Origin: Pedobacter sp. D749
Lineage (GTDB): Bacteria; Bacteroidota; Bacteroidia; Sphingobacteriales; Sphingobacteriaceae
DNA: 64,000 nucleotides
Assembly: GCF_019317285.1 (NCBI RefSeq)
Contig: NZ_CP079218.1
Span: forward strand, 1,612,001 to 1,676,000
Direction of reading: 5' to 3'
Shown here: positions 16,246 through 25,200 of the stretch, piece by piece
How positions within the stretch are numbered: position 1 is the stretch's first letter
Layout of the letters: each line of letters opens with the position of its first letter
Notes under the pieces: generated by a model
Told to the model about the DNA's origin: nothing
What the model saw: the letters and a program-made list of their open reading frames with translations, nothing else
Database searches by the model: none
Translations under genes and position numbers: made by a program

Positions 16246-19200
16246 ATGATGAACAGTAGTTTAATTTCGTGCCTGACTTCGGCCTGCAATGCGGTCAATA
16301 CTGGATTGACTTTTATTGACAACTCATCGGAAGACAGTTTTATTTCTTACGGAGAACTGTATGAAAAGTCAATTGATGTTCTTGGTGTATTGCAGACTAG
16401 CGGTTTAAAACCCGGAAATGAGTTGATTTTTCAGATTGATGATAACAAGGCTTTTTTGACCGTTTTTTGGGCATGCCTTTTAGGTAAAATAGTACCCGTA
16501 CCACTTTCTATCGGCAACAAAGACGATCACAAGCTAAAGGTGCTAAAAGTTTGGGATTCTTTAAAGACGCCATTTTTAATCGGCAACCTGGATAACCTAG
16601 AACGGTTGAAGGATTTTGCCGCAACGCAGCTTTTTCCTGGTTTTGACAAGGGGATTAATGACCGATATATTGAACTGTCTACCATCTTTAAGCATTTTAG
16701 GAAAGGTAAGGTTATAGAATCTTGCGCATCTGATATCGCCTACATCCAATATTCATCCGGTTCAACCGGCGATCCGAAAGGGATAGTTCTGACTCATGCA
16801 AATTTGCTGCATAATACAAACGATATCATTGAAAGATCAGAAATTACGGAAAAAGATTCTGCTTTAAGCTGGATGCCTTTGACACATGATATGGGTATGA
16901 TATGCTTTCACCTTTCATGTCTGGTTGCAGGTATTAATCAGTATATTATTCCTACTTCCTTATTTATCAAAAGAGCTAGTATCTGGATAAATAAAGCGCA
17001 TGAGTACAAAACATCTATTCTTTATTCCCCGAATTTTGGTTTTCAATATTTTTTGTCCTCTTTGAAATCTGCTGAATCAAGGTCATGGGATTTATCGGCA
17101 GTAAGAATAATTTATAATGGTGCAGAGCTCATTTCATACGAACTCTGTGAAAAATTTTCTGCTGAACTCAGTCAGTTTAATCTGAAGCCAAATGTCATAT
17201 ACCCAGGTTATGGCCTGGCGGAAGCTTCTGTTGCAGTAACTTTGCCCGAGCCAGGAAAGCCACTGCATGTCCATCACCTTAATCGGAACAATTTAAACAT
17301 AGGGGATAAAGTGATGTTTTTAAGTCCCGACAATAGTGATGCTATCGCTTTTGTCGAATTAGGAACCCCAATAAAAACCTGTTCTGTTAGAATAGCTGAT
17401 GGAAACCTCCTGTTAGGCGAACATAGGATTGGTCACGTACAAATAAAGGGCAATAATGTTTCAGCCGGTTATTATAATAATCCAGCCCAAAGCAAGAGAA
17501 TATTTACAGATGATCATTGGCTGATTACCGGTGATCTAGGTTTTTTTAATAACGAACGGCTGATAATTGTGGGCCGAGCAAAAAACATCATCATTATTAA
17601 TGGCCAAAATTTTTATCCCCATGATATTGAAAGATATGCGCATCAGGTTGCACCTTTAGGGCCTGGTAAAGTAGTAGCATGCGGTATTAAAGATCCGAAA
17701 AGCTTTAGGGAACTGCTAATATTGTTTGTGCTCTATAAAGGAACTGTTTCCGATTTTTCGTCGATCGCGGCAAACTTAAAGCGTAGAATACTGCAAAATG
17801 TAGGTTTGGCAGTAGATCAGATTGTTCCGGTAAGAAGTATCCCAAAAACAACAAGTGGAAAGATCAAAAATTACAATTTAATTGAGCAATATTATGAAGG
17901 CACCTTCAATAAAGTTATTGATGAACTCAATCTCATAGACAATAGCCTCAGTTTAGTGAACATTGACCTTCAAATTGTAGACAGGATACTTGAAAGTATA
18001 TGTGGAGAGATTTTGATGGGGGATGATGATTTCTTTTCGTATGGATTGAATAGCCTTCATATTACGAACTTTATTGGCAAGGTCAATTTATCACTTAAAA
18101 CGGATTTAAACTTAGCTGACGTTTTTACTCACCCCACACTGAATAAATTTAAGTCTCATATTTTAAATCGAACACTGACTGTTCAGAAACAGTTAAATAA
18201 GGCAGAGAAACAAGAATATTACGAATTGTCACATAGGCAGGCCAAATTCTGGTTCATTGAAAGGCATAACCCAAACACGAGCGCCTTCAATATTTCTTTA
18301 GCATTTAAAATCAATGGTGTTGTTGATTTGAATGTTTTCCAAAAAGCCTGGAAGTCTGTCATTGCACGCCATGACTCTTTGCGGACGGTTTTGTTTGAGA
18401 TTGACGGAATACCCTTTCAGAAATTCAATGAGGAGGGAAATCTTGATTTCGAGTTGATCGATTTTACGTCGCAAAACAACGCTAATGAGCAATTGAGAGA
18501 ACAAGTAAATGCTGAAGCCAATACTCCATTCCAGTTGAATAATGGGACGCTTCTCAGAGCAAAGATTTATACTCTGACACCGAAATTGATCATTTTTCAA
18601 TTTACGATTCATCATATCATTTCGGACGGTTGGTCAATTACTGTCTTGTTAAAAGACTTAGCTACATTATATAAATCGTATATCAAAAATGAGGGGAATC
18701 CCCTTAAAGCATTGGACTTTCAGGCTAAAGACTTTATTAATTGGAATAAAAATATTCATAGTGAAGGAAAACTTGGCGCAATCAAAAATTACTGGCTAAA
18801 AGAGTTAAAAACAGAATCGCCATTTCTTCATTTACCAACATATCAAATAAGACCTGATAAACTTACTTATGTTGGTCAAACCAAAGTGTTTACATTTTCA
18901 TATGAGACATTTGGGGCATTTCAACAGCTCAACAAAGTTTATTCTTCGTCTGGTTTCGTGACAATTATATCTCTGCTAACTATTTTATTTTCAAAATACT
19001 CTTTACAGGAAGAGATATCTCTTGGAACGGTTATCGCCGATAGGGCAGATGAAATAATCAGTGACCAGATAGGCTATCATTTGAATACTGTGGTGTTGAA
19101 AAATAATGCCGCGCCACAATTATCATTTGCTGAATTTCTAAAAGGGGTACGTGAAAAATTCGCCGGGGCATTAAACAATCAACACCTTTCATTGGAGGAA

Positions 19201-22200
19201 ATCTTGAGGGAGCTCAACTACGGCTATGATAATAATAGAAATCCCGGATTTGACATACTGGTTATACTGCAGGGTTTTGAAAATTATTTTGATGATTTGG
19301 GTGGGGATATCTCAATTGATCGCTTTCCAGTAAACATTAAAAGTAGCTTTGTTGATTTGCAATTTGAGTTTATAGAGGAAAAAGATGGGCTAAGCTTAGA
19401 TTTAAGATACAACACAGATCTCTTTGCAGCAGCGCAAATTGAACTCATGGTTTTACAATTTGAAAAATTATTATTAGATATTGTAACTTATCCCAATAAA
19501 AAATTAGCAGATTATAATCTGCTCACAGAGCAAGACCGGTTAAATATACTGCTAAATTACAACCCCTCGGTACCTGCTAAGTCGTATCCTGAAAAAAATG
19601 TAGTTGAACTTTTCGAACTGCAGGTTGTTTTAAACCCAGGACTAAAAGCGGTTCAATTCAACGATGTCACCCTAACCTATACCGAACTAAATGACAAGGT
19701 TAACCAGTTGGCTAACTTTATCGTTGAAGAGGCTGGTAAGCTTAAGCAGGATGATGTTATCGGGGTGCACTTGCAGCGGTCAGAGGAATACATTGTTATT
19801 GTATTGGCAATTTTAAAAACCGGTGCCGCTTTTCTACCTATTGATGTCGAGTTCCCCTACGAACGAAAAATTGCAATGATTGAGGATTGCGGACTGAAGC
19901 TCCTTATAACCGATCAGATTAGTGGTTTAGGGTCAACAGACATTTCCTGTCGAGAGATAATGTTGGCAGATGCTTACAGCTGTAGCGGAACGTATAGTAC
20001 AGGCAATTTAACGCAAAAACCTCTAGGTTCAGCCCTCGCATACGTACTGTACACATCTGGATCGACAGGTGCTCCCAAAGGTGTAATGATAGAACACAAT
20101 AGCTTAGCTGACTATGTCCAAACATTTTCCACGTGTTTCAAACTTGAACCTAATGATCGGATAGTTCAACAAGCTTCTTTTACTTTTGATACCTCATTAG
20201 AAGAGATATTTCCTTCATTGTGCAGCGGCGCCTGTGTGGTAATGATGAAAGACGGCGCGCGAAATATCGATGAACTTATTGAAATTATTGAAGCAGAAAG
20301 CATTACTATTTTAAGCACTACACCGGTTATATTAAACGAAATCAACCAGAGTCTGATCCACTTCAGTGCGCTTCGGCTTATTATCAGTGGCGGTGATAAA
20401 TTAAAAATCGCTAATATAGATCGTTTGATTAACCATTATGCGATTTATGATACTTACGGGCCTACTGAATCGACTATTTGCAGTACCTTCAATAAATTAG
20501 AAACTTTATCGGATGTGTCTAATATCGGAAAGGCGATTCCCGGTAGAAATATTTACATCGTAGATGATCTTCTCCGTCTACAGCCTACTGGAGTTATCGG
20601 TGAAATTGCAATTGGAGGTCGCGGTTTGGCCCGGGGGTATAAAAATAATGCCGATTTAACTAACCTCAAATTTATAAACAGCCCTTTCAAACTTGGCGAA
20701 AAGTTGTATCTTACGGGTGATCTCGGCCGTTTTTTACCGGATGGCAGCGTTTTCTTTATCGGTCGAAAGGACGAACAGGTAAAAATTCGTGGGCAACGTG
20801 TCGAAGTCGGTGAAATAGAAAATGTTTTGTCGCTACACTCTGCTGTTTCGGAGGTTAAAGTACTTCCCGTAGAAGATGAATTTGCTAATTTAAATCTGGC
20901 AGCATTTGTAATTTCCACTGAGAAGAGCATAACAGAACTCCGGACTTTTGCCGAAAGATATCTGCCCCAGTATATGATTCCAGTGTTGTGGACTTTCTTA
21001 GATAGGTTTCCGCTTTTGGAGAGCGGAAAAATCGACAGCAAAAAGTTACGCTGCCTACCAGGTGCTTTCAACGATGAGTTTGTCTTGAATCAAAAAGCTA
21101 CAACCACTATAGAAAAACTTTTGATCAGCATATGGGAAGATGTGCTTGGAACGACTGTTGAAGGAATCAACCTGAACTTCTTTCATCTGGGGGGACACTC
21201 GCTGCTGGCAACACTCGTAATTTCACGTGTTCACAGTTTACTGAAAGTGAAAATCGAAATTAAAGACATTTTCGCTTACCCGACTATTTATAGTTTAGGA
21301 AAGAAAATAGAGAATCAAAACGAAAGTCTTTTCAAGGAAATATTGCCCGTCATAAAAAAGGAACATTATGAACTTTCACATGGTCAAAAACGCCTTTGGG
21401 TTTTAGACCAGCTTATTAGCAATCCATCAGCATACAAAATATATTGCGCTTACAATATGAACGGCTTGTTAGATAATGCCGCACTTACTGAAGCACTTGT
21501 ACTTATTGTTGGAAAATATGAAAGTTTAAGAACGATATTTATAGAGGTTAATGGAGAACCTAAGCAACGGGTACTTGATTTAGAAGATGTTGCCGTTCCG
21601 ATAGAATCTTTCCAGGTAAATAAACAGGTTGATTTTCAAAATGAAATAGATAATATCATAAACGACGATCTAGGTATGCCATTTGATCTTCGAAACGGTC
21701 CGCTAGTTCGTTTGAAAACCCTTTCTAATGATCGTCAATCATTTTTCCTGATCTCATTTCATCACATCATAGTCGATGCCTGGTCACTTGAAATATTAGC
21801 CAGTGAATTAATGGACCTGTATGATACACTGGCAAATAATAGAAAATCCATTGAAGGTTTATCTGCGCCAGTTATCCAGTATAAAGATTTCACTTATTGG
21901 CAGAATGAGATCTTAAGTTCACCTGAAAAGATCGAACATCAGATGTATTGGACCAGTAAATTTAAGGATCCAGTAGTGGTAATGGATTTTCCTGCGGATT
22001 TTCCTAGACCTCATGTGCGATCTTATAACGGAAGTAAGCTAAAAAGAATAATAAAAGACGACTTATATATTGCCCTAAAATCAATCGCTGAAGAAACTAA
22101 CACAACCCTGTATATGGTTTTAACAGCTTCAGTAACGGCGCTGTTATTTAGATACACAGGACAGAATGATATCACCTTAGGAGTGCCAGCTGCTGGCAGA

Positions 22201-25200
22201 GATCATAGGCAGCTTGAAAAGCAAATAGGTTTCTTTATTAACACATTAGCACTTAGATTACGTTTTGACCCTGAACGGTCATTTGATGATTTGCTTCGAT
22301 TAGTTAAAAATGAAGTCTTAGGTGCCTATGAGCATCAAATTTATCCATTTGATAGCCTTGTGGATGATTTATCGCTTGAAAGAGATTTTGACCGCAATCC
22401 TTTATTCGATGTTGTAGTCGCTTTGGAAAATCAACGTGCGCAAAACACCATCAATATTACGGGGCATACGCTCACCAAATACGATGTAGATATCCCCCAA
22501 AGTAAATTTGATCTGGTATTCATTTTTGCTGAGATTGACAACTGCCTGGAGCTGAATGTGGAATATAATACAGACATTTTTTCAAAAGAGAGAATTGAGT
22601 ATCTGATAGTGCACTTAAATAATGCTTTTCAATCAATAGTTGAAGATAGACAGCGTCCAATCTATAGTCATAGTGTCTTATCTTCCGACGAATTATTCAG
22701 GATAACGCAAAAGTTCAACACTACTTACGCACCATATCCTGAAGACATGACAATTCAGGAATTGATTGAAAGTCAGGTTCAGAGAAATCCACAGGCCGTG
22801 GCAGTGAATGACGGAAAACATATCCTAACTTATCAGGTGTTGAATGAACGAGCAAATCAGCTTTCCCATAAACTGACAGCGCTTGGTTACCCTAAGGGAA
22901 GTCATATAGGTGTTTTGATCAGTCGATCAGTCGACATGATCGTTGGTGTATTGGCGATAATTAAATCAGGAGGAAACTATGTTCCAATGGAACCCACATT
23001 GCCAAAAAACAGAATTCTGGATATTTTGGGGATGCTGGAGATCGCGTGTGTGATAACAGATCAAGCTCAATTGCCCTATTTACAGCCGATGATGTGGCAA
23101 CTTAGAACGTTTAAAGATGTTATTTGCTTAGATCTCGACCATAAAGATATACCTATCGAATCTTTTGAACCAGAGGCAGTAATAGGTTTCTGGGATCATT
23201 TGGCGCAAAAAGGAACAAACGCTATTGAAGGCGGCGGTTTTTTTAGCAGTTACACAGGAAAATGTTTTCAGGAAATTGAAGTAAACCAGTATGTTAATCA
23301 CGTAGTTGGATTGTTAAGGAATGAGTTACATGCTAAAGCTAATGTATTAGAAATTGGTTGTGGTAACGGGGCGTTGATGTTTAGAATCGCTCCACTTGTT
23401 GGTCAATATTATGGTGTCGAACCATCTCCTGTAACACAAAATAAAAATAAGAAATTTATCTCTGAGAATGGTATTTCGAATATTACCTTATTGGAAATGT
23501 TCGCTGACGAGGTAGATACAATACAGAACAAATCACTTGATGTCATTATTTTAGCAAGTACAGCCCAGTTTTTTCCTGGCTATAAATATCTTGAAACAGT
23601 CCTGGATAAAGCACTATCACTTTTGAATGAAGGTGGTACCATTCTTTTAGCGGACATTTTGGATCTGAATAGAAAAAGTGATTTTAAAGAGTCATTAGAC
23701 TTGTTTGCAAATCAACACAATGATGCGTCTATGAGAACTAAGGAAAACTTAGATGGGGAGCTGTATGTTAGTTGTGAATTTTTTGAAGATTTTTGTAGAA
23801 AAAAAGGTTTATCGAAATACAAGATTATCAGCAGAGGCAAGGATTTTGAAAACGAACTTCAGTTCCGCTTTGATGTGATCATTGAAAAAAAATACACGTC
23901 GCAGAATGTAGGTTATGTGCCTGTGAAAAATATCTGGACAAGATATCACTTAGATGGTCAGCCCCAATATAATCCAGCAAATAATCTGACGGCTGACGAT
24001 TTAGCTTATATTATCTTCACTTCCGGAACAACAGGAACGCCAAAGGGCGTATATGTGAAACACCGTGCAGTCATCAACCTAATAGATTGGGTAAACAAGA
24101 CCTTCGATGTTTCTCCAAAAGATAAAGTTTTGTTTGTTACCTCGCTTTCATTTGATCTGTCTGTTTACGATATTTTTGGAGTACTGTCTGCAGGTGCATC
24201 TATTTACGTAGCCTCGAATGATGATGTAAGAAACCCTGAAAAGCTACTTTGGCTGTTGGACAACGAAAAGATTACTTTTTGGGATTCAGCTCCAGCTGCT
24301 TTGCAACAATTGGCTTTTTTTATTCCTACCAGTCGGATTGCTGATACGAATAATCTCAGATTGGTGTTTTTGAGCGGCGACTGGATTCCGTTGGATTTAG
24401 CAGTGAAAATGAAGAATACTTTTCCATTGATCCAGGTAATTGGATTAGGAGGGGCAACTGAGGCAACAGTTTGGTCAAACTTTTTCCCTATAGAAACAAT
24501 AGATCCAGCGTGGGTTAGTATTCCTTATGGAAAGCCTATACAGAATGCTCAATATTATGTACTCGACTCATACCTACAGGTATGCCCGATTGGCGTAGTA
24601 GGGGATTTATATATTGGCGGAGAGTGTTTGGCAGAGGGCTATATCAATGACCTAGAATTAACTGCCAAAAAGTTTATTCAGAATCCTCTTGTTCCAGATA
24701 AGGCATCCAAAATCTATAAAACCGGCGATACCGCCAGATGGTTTCCCGATGGTAATATGGAGTTCTTGGGAAGAAAGGACACGCAGACTAAAATCCGAGG
24801 TTTTAGAGTTGAACTTGGGGAAATAGAAAATGTTTTGGTAAAACACCCTGCTATTGAAAACGCATTAGTGCTAACTTATGACGACAATGGTTCCAAATCG
24901 ATAGTAGCTTATTTCACCGGAAATAAGAATTTTGATGTTTCCGGACTGCGACGATACGCTTCGGAGATGCTTCCTTCTTATATGATCCCTGCTTATTTTA
25001 TCTGGATCCCAATTGTTCCCATTACTTCCAATGGTAAAGTTGACCGGAACGCTTTGCCGAAACCAATAGGAGAGGTATATAGTAAAATAGCCTTAGCATT
25101 ACCCGAAACGGAGATACAGTCTGTATTATTGAGTGTATGGCAGGGCGTACTTAACCGTTTCCATCTGGGTATAGATGACAATTTTTTCGAGGTTGGTGGA

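Noticed and set aside
21364-22700. NRPS1 C2 as a heterocyclisation (Cy) domain before the Cys-like A domain
   Set aside because: Its core reads HHIIVDAWS, the normal C motif, and not the DxxxxD of Cy domains, so a thiazoline is not expected from this module.
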